A stretch of DNA of 64,000 nucleotides from Paludisphaera mucosa (lineage in GTDB: Bacteria; Planctomycetota; Planctomycetia; Isosphaerales; Isosphaeraceae): positions 2,976,001-3,040,000 of the forward strand of contig NZ_JARRAG010000002.1 in NCBI RefSeq assembly GCF_029589435.1, written 5' to 3'. Within the stretch, counting starts at the first letter, position 1. Each line of letters starts with the position of its first letter. Made by a program: the position numbers and the translations under genes. Below the pieces are notes generated by a model. That model was given only the letters and a program-made list of their open reading frames with translations. It ran no database searches and was not told the DNA's origin. Positions 49,285-57,891 of this stretch are shown here, in pieces.

Positions 49285-49647
49285 ATGAGCACATTCAGCA
49301 CGCGTGACGAATCGGGCGTCCTGATCATCGCCTTCACCGATCCTTCCGGGCTCAACGACTTCCGGAACACGCCCCTGCGCGACGCGCTCTTCGAGTTCAT
49401 CCAGACTCGCCAGGAGCCGCGGACCGCGCTGGACATGAGCAAGGTGGACTACCTCTCCAGCTCGGGCGTGGCCATACTCGTCGGCCTCAAGCGGCGGATC
49501 GAGACCCGCGAGGGCAAGATCGCCCTGTTCCAGCTCCAGCCCGCGGTGCACGACCTGCTCCAGGTCATGAAGCTCGACCGCTACTTCCTGATCGTCGCCG
49601 ACGAGGCGAGCGCGGTCTCCCAGCTCCGCCCCACCCCCGTGGTGTAA
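49285..49647 (+). CDS. STAS domain protein (anti-sigma factor antagonist-like)
   Basis: A 120-residue single-domain protein of the SpoIIAA/RsbV type. 'ALDMSKVDYLSSSGVAILVGL' at 48-68 aligns with the SpoIIAA phosphorylation region 'DSSG': Ser59 corresponds to the phosphorylated Ser, with Ser58 in place of the preceding Asp. Such proteins bind an anti-sigma kinase in a partner switch. No anti-sigma kinase or phosphatase gene is in this window, so its partner is elsewhere. The gene is transcribed alone, followed by a 301-base spacer. Confidence 0.87.
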   Translation: MSTFSTRDESGVLIIAFTDPSGLNDFRNTPLRDALFEFIQTRQEPRTALDMSKVDYLSSSGVAILVGLKRRIETREGKIALFQLQPAVHDLLQVMKLDRYFLIVADEASAVSQLRPTPVV

Positions 49648-49948
49648 CCGTCCCCATCGCTGTCCTCGATTCCCTCGTCTTCCGAGACGCCCCATCCTCC
49701 CGGGCCGCATGAAGTCGGTGCGGCGGCATCGCCGAACAAGAGAGTCGTAAGCGAGTCGCGGCGGAGCGACGGGACCTTTCCCCCTCGATGAGCGGGGAGG
49801 CGTCCGGCCCTGCGGCGAGTCGCGCGTCTGTCCGTTCGGCCGGATGACCAACCGAATCACGGAGGGTGGCCCGAATGGGGCGTCGCCGCTCGGTCGCGAG
49901 ACCGAGGGCCGCGCCCGAGGATCGGGCCGCTGGGGAAGGGAGTCTTCC
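49648..49948. other. Intergenic region before the 601-residue exported protein
   Basis: 301 bases between two genes in the same direction. An in-frame upstream ATG at 49844 exists but its text is not protein-like. No hairpin or confident promoter was seen. Confidence 0.4.
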
Positions 49949-51754
49949 ATGGGAAGCACGCGGAGAGGGTCCAGCCGGTCCGCCACGGCCCGGCGCGGCC
50001 GGTTCCAGGGTCTCGAAATCCTGGAGGGCCGGCAGTTGATGGCGTCCAACATCGCGAGTTATCTCTCGCCGTACGTCCCGTCGGACCTGTACGTCCGGAA
50101 CCCGGTGACCAACGAGAAGGAAGTCGTCTCCGCCGCTTCCCTCTATCGGATCCACGACGTGAACAACCCCCTCGACAGCAACGAGGGGAAGATCGTCAGC
50201 GGCAAGGACCGCTCCGGCAACGAGTGGACGATCACCGTCCACGGCCCGGGCAAGGTCATCGTCACCGACACGACCCCCAACGACGGGGCGCTCGACGACG
50301 ACATCGCCACGATCCAGATCGTGGGCTCGAACATCAATTCGACCTACGTCACCGGCTCGACGGTCGCCTCGACGCGGGTCACGACCAGCGGCACGGTCCG
50401 GTTCAACCGCCTGATCGCCGCCGACGGCGTGCGCTCGATCCAGCTCAACGGCTTCGACCTGACGAGCATGGTAACGCCCGCGGTCTCCGACTCGACGGGC
50501 GTCTTCCTGCTCGGCGGGGCCCGGTCGCTCGAGTTCCACGACGTCATCGGCCTGTTCGACACCGCCGGCGACCCGACGCCCTACCAGATCCAGGTCGGCC
50601 AGGCGAACTACCCGTCGAAGGTCAAGACCTCGATCTACCTCGACTCGATCTACAACTCCGTCTACAACAGCGAGGACTCGACGATCCCGACCGGGCCGGT
50701 CACGACCCCGTGGGTCCAGTTCTCGGTCAACGGCGTCGTGCAGGACTTCAGCATCGTGTCGACGACCCAGTCGGCGGTCGCGCCGAACTACGTCACGGGG
50801 ACGCAGCAGGGGACGGTCGAGGTCTGGAGCGGCGTGCCGATCTCGGGCCCGGCCCCGGGCGCCTACCAGTTCTTCTACAACGTCGTCGGCACCACCGGCC
50901 GGACCTCGCTGCAGGCCGTCGGCGTCGACAACCTCAAGGTCCGCGGCTCGGCCAAGAACTTCACGGCCCAGCGCGACACGACCCCCTTCACCACGTCGAC
51001 GAGCGGCCTGACCCACCTCCGCCGCGCCGACTTCGGCGGCGTGGCCGACGGCGTCGCCCTGGACGTGAACGGGGCGATCGGCAAGCTGCGGTTCCGCCGC
51101 GGGCTCGGCGACCCGACCGGCGTCTTCACGGCGTCCACCCAGACGCCGTCGACCGACCAGAACTCCGACACGCAGACGATCCTGCTGCCGGCGACCAGCT
51201 ACGGCATCCCCGCGGGGAGCACCGGCTACCCCGCGGCCGGCCTGCTGGGCGGGGCCGTCCGGGCCCGCCGCATCGGCTCGCTCAAGGCCCAGGCCGCCAA
51301 CGTCTCGACGGTCACGGCCCAGAACCCCGACTTCGTCGCCCTGCGGCGGATCGGCTACCCGACCTACGCCGTCGCCCCGGGCTCGGCGATCACCAACTCG
51401 TCGATCACGACGACCGGCTCGATCGGCCAGGTCGGCGTGAACGGCAACCTGCTGAACAGCGAGATCGCGACGGGCTTCGACTACCAGGCGTATCGCCAGG
51501 GGTTGCAGGCCACCCGCAACGCCAGCCACATCTCCTCGTACCAGCAGCGGGGAGACCTGATCAACAGCGCCGTCTCGGCCTCGACGATCCCCAAGAACCA
51601 CGACTACTCGACGGGCGCCACGTTCGGCAACGGCTCGATCACCGGGCACGTCACCGGCAAGGCGTACGACACCGGCGGCCGCAACGCGCTGGGGAACTTC
51701 GGCGCGGGCGTCTTCGCCCGCCGGAAGGTCGGCCGCCTGCCGATCGCCCCCTGA
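49949..51754 (+). CDS. Exported planctomycetal protein with LEPR-XLL-like N-terminus, unknown function
   Basis: A 601-residue protein. The basic N-terminus followed by 'LEILEGRQLM' (22-31) resembles the LEPR-XLL export motif, as in the subtilase at 12-13.7 kb. The rest is Gly/Ser/Thr/Asn-rich and consists of short beta repeats ('GTVRFNRLIAADGVRSIQLNGF', 'SIGQVGVNGNLLNSEI', 'GSITGHVTGKA'), compatible with a beta-helix surface protein. No catalytic motif is recognisable. I chose ATG 49949 (AAGGGAG site) over an in-frame ATG at 49844. It ends with a strong terminator hairpin. Confidence 0.72.
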   Translation: MGSTRRGSSRSATARRGRFQGLEILEGRQLMASNIASYLSPYVPSDLYVRNPVTNEKEVVSAASLYRIHDVNNPLDSNEGKIVSGKDRSGNEWTITVHGPGKVIVTDTTPNDGALDDDIATIQIVGSNINSTYVTGSTVASTRVTTSGTVRFNRLIAADGVRSIQLNGFDLTSMVTPAVSDSTGVFLLGGARSLEFHDVIGLFDTAGDPTPYQIQVGQANYPSKVKTSIYLDSIYNSVYNSEDSTIPTGPVTTPWVQFSVNGVVQDFSIVSTTQSAVAPNYVTGTQQGTVEVWSGVPISGPAPGAYQFFYNVVGTTGRTSLQAVGVDNLKVRGSAKNFTAQRDTTPFTTSTSGLTHLRRADFGGVADGVALDVNGAIGKLRFRRGLGDPTGVFTASTQTPSTDQNSDTQTILLPATSYGIPAGSTGYPAAGLLGGAVRARRIGSLKAQAANVSTVTAQNPDFVALRRIGYPTYAVAPGSAITNSSITTTGSIGQVGVNGNLLNSEIATGFDYQAYRQGLQATRNASHISSYQQRGDLINSAVSASTIPKNHDYSTGATFGNGSITGHVTGKAYDTGGRNALGNFGAGVFARRKVGRLPIAP

Positions 51755-51776
51755 TCACGAGGCCTCGAAAACGCAC

Positions 51777-51816
51777 GCGAGGCGTCCCCGCCGCACCATC
51801 GGCCGGGACGCCTCGC
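51777..51816. terminator. Terminator hairpin between convergent genes
   Basis: A perfect 12-bp stem (51777-51788 with 51805-51816, GCGAGGCGTCCC/GGGACGCCTCGC) and a 16-base loop, 22 bases after the 601-residue protein's stop and 34 bases beyond the fabH stop on the other strand. It can serve both directions; TCGTTTCG follows on the plus strand. Confidence 0.7.
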
Positions 51817-51850
51817 TCGTTTCGAATCCGACCCCCTCGGCGAGCCGGGC

Positions 51851-52936
51851 TCACCAGCGGAAGAGGACGGTGCCCCAGTTCAGGCCCGAGCCGAAGCCCG
51901 AGGTGAGCATCAGGTCGCCGCTGTCGAGCTTGCCGGCGCGATTGATCTCGTCGAGCGCGATCGGCACGGAGCCCGCCGAGGTGTTGCCGTAGCGTTCCAG
52001 GTTCTTGAACACCGCGTCGCGGTGGAAGCCCAGGACGTCGCTGGCGGCGTGGATGATCCGCACGTTGGCCTGGTGCGGCACGAACCACTTGACGTCGCCG
52101 ACGGTCTGGCCGGCGTGGCCCAGCACGGCCAGCGTGGAGTCGGCGAGGATCCGGACGGCCCACTTGAAGATGGCCCGGCCGTCCATGGTCAGGTAATGCA
52201 GCCCCTGCTCCACGGTCTCGATCGTCGGCGGCATGCGGCTGCCGCCCGCGGGGCGGGTCAGCAGGTCCGAGCCCGAGCCGTCCGAGCCGATCTGGTAGGC
52301 GAGCAGCCCCTGGTCCTTGGTCCCCGGCCCGAGCAGGACCGCGCCGGCGCCGTCGCCGAACAGCGGATAGCTCTTCTGGTCGCCGGGGTTGATCACCCGG
52401 CTGTTGCAGTCGCCGCCGATCACCAGGCAGCGCCGGCTGTTGCCGGTGGCCACGAATTGCGAGCCGATGACCAGGGCGAAGACGAAGCCGGCGCAGGCGG
52501 CCTGGATGTCGAAGCCCGCGCAGTTCAGCTTGAGGCGGTCCTGGACCAGGTTGGCGGTCGACGGGAAGGCCATGTCGGGCGTGAAGGTCGCCAGCACCAG
52601 CATGTCGACGTCGGCCGGGTCGCAGTCGGCGTTCTCCAGGCAGCGCGCGGCCGCCTCGACGCAGAGGTCGCTGGTCGCCTGGTGAGGCAGGGCGAAGCGG
52701 CGCTCGTGGATGCCCGTGCGGTTGACGATCCACTCGGGGTCGAAGCCCAGCGAATCCTGGAGGTCCAGGTTGCTGACGACCCGCTCCGGCACGTAGCTGC
52801 CGGTGCCGAGGATCTGGACGCCGGTGAGGGAACGCGTCCGGGGCGCGATGTGCGCCTGTCCGTTGCTCGACGTCGCGGGACGGGGCTCGGACACCGCCAA
52901 TCGGACTCCGCCGATCTCACCATTGGTACCGGCCAT
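51851..52936 (-). CDS. fabH: 3-oxoacyl-ACP synthase III (KASIII)
   Basis: A 361-residue condensing enzyme that joins acetyl-CoA to malonyl-ACP to start fatty acid synthesis. The catalytic triad is complete: Cys148 ('QAACAGF'), His288 ('VPHQANVRI') and Asn318 ('YGNTSAGSVP'). The first 38 residues are an extra hydrophilic N-terminal extension absent from typical FabH (about 320 residues). Alternative starts within that region are not evident. It is not next to other fatty acid genes. The ribosome site is poor (GAGAGAAACG). Confidence 0.93.
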   Translation of the reverse strand: MAGTNGEIGGVRLAVSEPRPATSSNGQAHIAPRTRSLTGVQILGTGSYVPERVVSNLDLQDSLGFDPEWIVNRTGIHERRFALPHQATSDLCVEAAARCLENADCDPADVDMLVLATFTPDMAFPSTANLVQDRLKLNCAGFDIQAACAGFVFALVIGSQFVATGNSRRCLVIGGDCNSRVINPGDQKSYPLFGDGAGAVLLGPGTKDQGLLAYQIGSDGSGSDLLTRPAGGSRMPPTIETVEQGLHYLTMDGRAIFKWAVRILADSTLAVLGHAGQTVGDVKWFVPHQANVRIIHAASDVLGFHRDAVFKNLERYGNTSAGSVPIALDEINRAGKLDSGDLMLTSGFGSGLNWGTVLFRW

Positions 52937-53107
52937 ACGGCTTCGTTTCTCTCAAGGATCGGTGCGACGGGACTTGGGGGGCATGGCACCGCCCCGGTCG
53001 CGAGAAGCAGAGGAATCGGCTCACGAGCGCCGGCACGCCTCGGTCCCCGGCCCAACTCACAGCGCCGATTTTGACGAGGGTGACTCAGGGAAGAACCAGA
53101 ATATACT

Positions 53108-53123
53108 GGTTATCGGCATAACC
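53108..53123. promoter_or_regulatory. AT-rich inverted repeat, possible operator
   Basis: GGTTAT at 53108-53113 and ATAACC at 53118-53123 form a perfect 6-bp inverted repeat with a CGGC centre, within a wider palindromic stretch (CCAG-AATATA-CTGG at 53096-53109). This AT-rich patch is unusual here and lies between the divergent fabH and 53194 genes. TATACT at 53102-53107 is a -10-like match. Binding by a regulator is only a guess. Confidence 0.35.
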
Positions 53124-53193
53124 GGCCAGACCAATGCGGAATTTGCCGACTGCGCCGAAGGCCGGAAATGGCCTTGGGAAGGGGTGTCGCGAC

Positions 53194-53631
53194 GTGCCCG
53201 AACATGCAATCCGACTCCGCGCCGGGTGGGAGGCCCGCGACCCCGACGACGCCTCCGCGCCGCCCAGGCGCGTGAACCTGCCCATCGAATGGACCGACCT
53301 CTTCCGGCTTTCCGACGTCCCGTCGGTCCGACTTGAACTCGTCCGCCGGTTCGGCCGGCCGATCGGCCTGGACCCCGCCGGCCCGGGATCCCGGGGCCGT
53401 CTCGTCATCGAAGCGGGCGAGGGAATCCGGGCGATTCGGGTAAACGGGGAGATCGTGGCGTTTCGTTCGGACGCCCGCGGAAGACTCGTCGTCGACCTGC
53501 CGCCGCTGCAAACTCGGAACGCCGTGGCGATCGAGGTCGACCTCGCCGCGGCCCGACTTCAGCCGGGAGCCTGGGGCGAGGTCGCGATCGTCTTCGGCGA
53601 CGTCGAGGCCGAGGCTGCGGACCCGGCTTGA
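53194..53631 (+). CDS. Small beta-rich protein of unknown function
   Basis: A 145-residue protein starting at GTG 53194 behind GGGAAGGGG; an upstream in-frame ATG at 53134 is possible but adds atypical residues. Text such as 'VNLPIEWTDLFRLSDVPSVRLELVRRFGRP' and 'GEGIRAIRVNGEIVAF' suggests a beta-sandwich/jelly-roll protein resembling the small galactose-binding-like proteins common in planctomycetes. No known function. It is monocistronic and divergent from fabH. Confidence 0.6.
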   Translation: MPEHAIRLRAGWEARDPDDASAPPRRVNLPIEWTDLFRLSDVPSVRLELVRRFGRPIGLDPAGPGSRGRLVIEAGEGIRAIRVNGEIVAFRSDARGRLVVDLPPLQTRNAVAIEVDLAAARLQPGAWGEVAIVFGDVEAEAADPA

Positions 53632-53636
53632 GGGGC

Positions 53637-53666
53637 TTGGCGGGGCGAGTCGTCGCGGGGTACGAT
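53637..53666 (+). promoter_or_regulatory. Predicted promoter of the 53728 gene
   Basis: TTGGCG (53637-53642), an 18-base spacer and TACGAT (53661-53666), 61 bases before the start at 53728. Confidence 0.4.
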
Positions 53667-53727
53667 GGCCCGGTCGCTCGCCTGGATGTTCCGGCTTCCT
53701 CCGACCCTCACAGGGCCGAGCCGCCCC

Positions 53728-54525
53728 ATGATCGACCCACGAATCGACTACCTGAAAACCTATCGGTTATGCCGCCTCGGCTTCTTCCTGCTGGCGGCCG
53801 GGCTGATCCCCGCCTGCTTCCTGGAAATCTGCTGGTTCGTCGGCATGCTCGGCGACCTGCGGTTCCTCTTCTTCTGGATTGAGCGATCCGGCCTGGCGCG
53901 GCTGGTCGCCACGTTGACCCCCTGGGCGACCCTCGCCGGGGCCTCGGTCCTCTGGGGCGTCTGGGACGTCCGGAGTTGGCACCGTCGGGCCGGCCTGCTG
54001 ATGACGATGTGCCTGGTCGACGTCGCCTGCTGGTTTTTGGACCAGGGCGACCCCCAGATGCACGGCGAGCACGCCTGGTTCCGACTCCAGCTCGGCGCGG
54101 CCCTGGGCTGGGCCGAGTTCGCGCTGCTGGCGAGCCTGTCCGGCGACATGCTGGCCCACCTCGGCGTCGAGCAGGCGGAGGAATCGGCCAACTCGACGCG
54201 GTCGCTGGCGGCCACGGGCGCGGTGGTCTGGCTGCTGCTCTTCTGCGAGACGGCCGACCTTCAAGGGGGCTGGCCCCTGCAGCGCAATCCCCGCGTCTCG
54301 CCGTCGGCTCAACTGCTCTGGATGGGTAAGGAGCTAATCCAGACCATCTGCCTGATCCAGGTCACGGCGCTGGTCGTCGCCGCGGTCCGCCGCCTCAACG
54401 GCGAACTCCGTCGGATAGCGGACGAGGAGCAAGTCGCGCCCGATGGTTCGGGGCAAAATCTCGCCGGCGCGGCCGACCCGTTCGCCGGGCCGGAATTCCA
54501 GGCCGACGCCCGAGCATCGAGATGA
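53728..54525 (+). CDS. Membrane protein of unknown function
   Basis: A 265-residue protein with about five hydrophobic segments (roughly 16-40, 60-78, 88-104, 120-138 and 165-180). Text includes 'IEVRSWHRRAGLLMTMCLVD'-like charged loops; I recognise no family. ATG 53728 is preferred to in-frame GTG/ATG upstream because the latter would place non-protein-like residues first. It converges with ispH, with 18 bases between the stops. No operon partner is apparent. Confidence 0.62.
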   Translation: MIDPRIDYLKTYRLCRLGFFLLAAGLIPACFLEICWFVGMLGDLRFLFFWIERSGLARLVATLTPWATLAGASVLWGVWDVRSWHRRAGLLMTMCLVDVACWFLDQGDPQMHGEHAWFRLQLGAALGWAEFALLASLSGDMLAHLGVEQAEESANSTRSLAATGAVVWLLLFCETADLQGGWPLQRNPRVSPSAQLLWMGKELIQTICLIQVTALVVAAVRRLNGELRRIADEEQVAPDGSGQNLAGAADPFAGPEFQADARASR

Positions 54526-54543
54526 CCGGCGACGGCCGGCCCG

Positions 54544-55506
54544 TCAGGAGCGGACGTGGGCCGTCGACTCGCCGCCGGCGATCAGCTCGCGGAGCGACTT
54601 GGGGAGGGGGAAATGGACGTCCTCCTCGCGGACGACGGCCTCGTCGATCGTCGCCCCGCAGGTCCGCTGAAGGTACTCGACGCACTCCTGCACGACGTTC
54701 TCGGGGGCGCTCGCGCCGGCCGTGATCAGGACGGTGTCGACCCCGTCGAACCAGGACGCCTGGATCTCGGCGACGCCGTCGATCAGGTGCGACGGAATGC
54801 CCATCGACAGGGCGATCTCGGCGAGGCGGCGGCTGTTCGAGCTGTTCTGGCTCCCCAGGACGATGACGACGTCGGCCCGCGCGGCCAGCTCGCGGACGGC
54901 CACCTGGCGATTCTGCGTCGCGTAGCAGATGTCGTCCTTCGGGGGATTGTTGATGCTCGGGAACTTGGCCCGGAGAGCGGCGATCACGATGTTGGCGTCG
55001 TCGACGCTGAGGGTGGTCTGGGTGAGGTAGGCGACCTTTTCGGGGTCGGGAAGCTCCAGGCGCTCGACGTCCTCGGCGGTCTCGACGAGCACCATCTGCT
55101 CGGGGGCCTCGCCCATCGTGCCGATGACCTCGTCGTGCCCCTCGTGGCCGATCAGGACGATGGTGTATCCGGCCTTGGCGTACTTGATCGCCTCCAGGTG
55201 GACCTTCGTCACCAGGGGGCAGGTGGCATCAATCGCCAGCAGGCGGCGGGCCTTCGCCTGGCGGCGGATCTCGGGCGAGACGCCGTGGGCGCTGTAGAGC
55301 AGCGGCGAGCCCTCGGGCACCTCGTCGAGCGACTCCACGAAGACGGTCCCCTCGCGGGAGAACCGGTCGACCACGTACTTGTTGTGGACGATCTCGTGAT
55401 AGACGTACACCGGCGCCCCGAAGAATCCGAGCGCCCGTTCCAGGCATTCGATCGCCATGTTCACCCCCGCGCAGAAGCCTCGGGGATTGGCCAGGAGGAT
55501 TTTCAT
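54544..55506 (-). CDS. ispH: 4-hydroxy-3-methylbut-2-enyl diphosphate reductase
   Basis: A 320-residue iron-sulfur enzyme, the last step of the methylerythritol phosphate isoprenoid pathway (HMBPP to IPP and DMAPP). The three [4Fe-4S] cysteines are present: Cys12 ('GFCAG'), Cys96 ('DATCPLV') and Cys194 ('DICYATQNRQ'). 'HNKYVVDRF' and 'SAHGVSPE' are typical. Start ATG 55506 gives the standard length. No other MEP genes are in the window. Confidence 0.94.
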   Translation of the reverse strand: MKILLANPRGFCAGVNMAIECLERALGFFGAPVYVYHEIVHNKYVVDRFSREGTVFVESLDEVPEGSPLLYSAHGVSPEIRRQAKARRLLAIDATCPLVTKVHLEAIKYAKAGYTIVLIGHEGHDEVIGTMGEAPEQMVLVETAEDVERLELPDPEKVAYLTQTTLSVDDANIVIAALRAKFPSINNPPKDDICYATQNRQVAVRELAARADVVIVLGSQNSSNSRRLAEIALSMGIPSHLIDGVAEIQASWFDGVDTVLITAGASAPENVVQECVEYLQRTCGATIDEAVVREEDVHFPLPKSLRELIAGGESTAHVRS

Positions 55507-55625
55507 CGGGGGGCAGGCTCCTCGTCGCGGTCGGTTGTCATCGGCCCTCATCCTACAGGACAAAGTCGGCTCCCGGGAAGGCGGATCGGAGGGGGGGCCC
55601 CTCGCCGCCTTCGAAGTTCGCGTCC

Positions 55626-56162
55626 TCAGCGTCGGAGGTGCGGTTGCGGCTCGTCGCCGACTCCGCCCGTCGCGCCACGGATCAGTTTCACGAGCAGCTC
55701 TCGCAGGCAGACGGCCTCGGGGGGGTCGAACCGCGAGGCGCCGAGACTGTAGACCGTCCGGGACGCTCGCCTCCGGTGCTTCGGGGCGTAGGTAAGGAGG
55801 TCTTCCTCCCGGCCGGCGTCCAGGGGCGATTCCCCGCCCGGCTGATCGAAGCAGGAGAGGCCGACGTGCCCGAGGCGAGGCGTTCGATGGATGCTGTACA
55901 GACCTCGAATCGCTTCGACGTCCCCGGACTGGAGGGTCCGATCGACCTCCTCCGTCATCTTCCGTTCCGACGACGGCCACCCGAACACGGTGCAAAATGG
56001 TAAGCCGGACAGCGGGGTTTCGGACGTCGTTTCCGACGGGATCGCCTGGGCCTTGAGGATATCAACCACGCGGATTTCCCAATCCTCCCAGGCCGCATAG
56101 CGCCGCAGTTCCGATGTGCCCAGAGCGGGCACCAGCGTGTAGACGATCACCTCATCTGCCAT
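55626..56162 (-). CDS. Unknown protein, tandem paralogue 1
   Basis: A 178-residue protein I do not recognise. It is a paralogue of the next gene: shared features are 'LRRYAAWEDWEIRVVDIL', 'FGWPSS', 'DVEAIRGL', 'GREEDLL' and the C-terminal 'GVGDEPxxxLRR'. No catalytic motif, signal or membrane segment is seen; probably cytosolic. Both genes point the same way with 84 bases between them. The DNA around them is less GC-rich than the flanking genes. No function can be inferred. Confidence 0.65.
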   Translation of the reverse strand: MADEVIVYTLVPALGTSELRRYAAWEDWEIRVVDILKAQAIPSETTSETPLSGLPFCTVFGWPSSERKMTEEVDRTLQSGDVEAIRGLYSIHRTPRLGHVGLSCFDQPGGESPLDAGREEDLLTYAPKHRRRASRTVYSLGASRFDPPEAVCLRELLVKLIRGATGGVGDEPQPHLRR

Positions 56163-56246
56163 GGAACCTCCCCGTCCTACGGTCGCGACTTTCAGACACG
56201 GATCGACCGACCTGGCCCGCGCATCCGACGTACGCAGTCTGACATT

Positions 56247-56768
56247 TCAACGCCTGAGGTCCGAAGCCGGCTCGTCGCCGACGCCGTTGGATGCGCACCG
56301 AACCTGCTGGTCCAGCATCTCCCTCAGACGGGTCGTTTCGTCGTCGATGCTATAGGTCGTGATCGTGTATCGCGTCCGGGCGCGATCCTTTCGGGCTCCC
56401 GGGGGCAGGCAGAGGAAGTCCTCCTCGCGCCCCGGCTGGATGAACGAGTCGTCGGTCGGCAATTCCAGGAAGCTCAAGCTGCAGAAGGCGACGCGAGGGA
56501 CGTGCCAATTCGCCATGAGTCGACGGATCGCCTCGACGTCCTCCTCCCGCAGCGTGCGATCGACGTCCGCCATCGTCTCCGGGTCCGACGAGGGCCAGCC
56601 GAACACGCCGTAGATCCCCGGCGGGGCCCAGTCGAGGAACCTCTCCGGGATCGGCCTGTCCAGTACGTCGACGAACCGGATCTGCCACCCTTCCCAGTCG
56701 GCATACCGCTGCAGCTCCGGCAGTCGCAAAGCGCGCGTCGCGGAGTAGATCGATATCGCGTGGGTCAT
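56247..56768 (-). CDS. Unknown protein, tandem paralogue 2
   Basis: A 173-residue protein, paralogue of the preceding entry, with 'LQRYADWEGWQIRFVDVL', 'FGWPSSDPETMADVDRTL', 'DVEAIRRL', 'GREEDFL' and the same 'GVGDEPxxxLRR' ending. ATG 56768 is chosen because paralogue 1 starts at the matching place; an upstream start would add 33 residues with no counterpart. A tandem duplication is the simplest explanation. The function is unknown. Confidence 0.65.
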   Translation of the reverse strand: MTHAISIYSATRALRLPELQRYADWEGWQIRFVDVLDRPIPERFLDWAPPGIYGVFGWPSSDPETMADVDRTLREEDVEAIRRLMANWHVPRVAFCSLSFLELPTDDSFIQPGREEDFLCLPPGARKDRARTRYTITTYSIDDETTRLREMLDQQVRCASNGVGDEPASDLRR

Positions 56769-57116
56769 GCCGCCCCCGGGGGCCGAAGTTCGCGAACGAG
56801 CGGAAGTGATGAGCTTCCAGAGTCGCTCGCGGTTCGGGACGCGACAAGCGTTTTCCGCTTCGTTCACCGGGAAAGCACAGCCCGCGCGACGGGGGCGCGA
56901 CCGACTTCACGATCCGTCGCGCGCTCGTCCCCTCGCATCTCCACGACCTCAAAGCGCGAACAAGAGACCCGCCCGGTGGGCGAGAACAGCCTGTGTTTGC
57001 GTCGATTGCAGACGAGCAACGGCCTGAGTGGGTAAGGTCATGAAGCTTCTCATCGGGCCTGGTTGACCGATCTCATGGGCTTCTCTTGAAACGAATCATC
57101 CCCTCGGGAGCGAGTC
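56769..57116. other. Spacer before the small membrane protein
   Basis: 348 bases with no coding text. It contains the left copy of an imperfect 86-bp direct repeat (56851-56936). The right part (about 56990-57100) is less GC-rich; no convincing promoter pair was found. Confidence 0.45.
56851..56936 (+). repeat. Imperfect direct repeat, copy A
   Basis: An 86-base stretch about 80% identical (about 70 of 87 aligned columns by eye, two one-base gaps) to 57788-57873. The best-conserved core reads GGAAAGCACA and GATCCGTC. It lies outside recognised genes. Confidence 0.65.
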
Positions 57117-57653
57117 ATGCCCGCACAATCGGGACGCAGAACGTCGATCGCCGAGTTCATGATGCTGACCGGGGGGATCGGCTCATCGCTCGGCTGTTGG
57201 CTTTATTTCTTCCGTTCCATCAAGCCTCGCTTCGCCGACGAATGGCCGCCGTGGATCGCGTACCAGGCCATGGGGGCGACTTACCTTCTCTTGCCGCTGA
57301 GCCTCACGCTGCTCGCGTGTTCCATGAAGCGCTCCAGGCGTCGGATGAGTTCGCATCCGGCCGCAGCGCTCGGGCTCACGGCATTTTTTGTCGGGGCCGT
57401 CAACGGACTGCTGGTTGTGATGCGTCTCCCTTACGCGAACCTGGCTCAGCCTTACGAGATCGAGGTTTTGGTCCAGGGGTATAGCGCCTGGGTGGCACAG
57501 CAGACCGCCATGGCGGCTTCGACCAACGCTTTTATCCAGGCTGTGAGCGGCCGACTCCGGAGGCCGCGAGCGTGGCTCGACGTCTCGGTATGGGCATTGG
57601 GCGTCTGCTGGGTGGTTGTAGCCCTCGCACCCCAATTCCTCTTCTTCCTTTAG
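57117..57653 (+). CDS. Membrane protein of unknown function
   Basis: A 178-residue protein with four hydrophobic segments (about 16-32, 50-68, 84-101 and 156-175). ATG 57117 follows GGGAG at 8 bases. No recognised family. Its base composition is lower in GC than most neighbours, and it is bracketed by the two 86-bp direct repeats, suggesting that it arrived or was duplicated separately. Origin and function are unknown. Its stop overlaps a short minus-strand frame. Confidence 0.6.
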   Translation: MPAQSGRRTSIAEFMMLTGGIGSSLGCWLYFFRSIKPRFADEWPPWIAYQAMGATYLLLPLSLTLLACSMKRSRRRMSSHPAAALGLTAFFVGAVNGLLVVMRLPYANLAQPYEIEVLVQGYSAWVAQQTAMAASTNAFIQAVSGRLRRPRAWLDVSVWALGVCWVVVALAPQFLFFL

Positions 57654-57787
57654 CTTCTCAGCGCCTGCATCGATCCGCGACCTGAATCGACACCTCGCTG
57701 GACCCACCGCTCCCAGGCGTCGAGGCTCGGGAATGGGGTGAAATGTCGACCCTTCAGGATCATCACCGGCTGCGGGCGCTAAAATCG

Positions 57788-57873
57788 ATTTCCGTTTCGT
57801 CGACCTGGAAAGCACATCCCTCGCGACCGGGCGCGGCCGACGCCGCGATCCGTCACGCCGCTTGTCCCCCCGC
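57788..57873 (+). repeat. Imperfect direct repeat, copy B
   Basis: The partner of copy A, 937 bases further right. Its right end overlaps the -35 element of the predicted pyrR promoter. Confidence 0.65.
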
Positions 57874-57891
57874 GGATCGGTCTGCTAGACT
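57862..57891 (+). promoter_or_regulatory. Predicted promoter of the pyr genes
   Basis: TTGTCC (57862-57867), an 18-base spacer and TAGACT (57886-57891), 48 bases before the pyrR ATG. No PyrR-type attenuator was recognised in the short leader. Confidence 0.5.
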
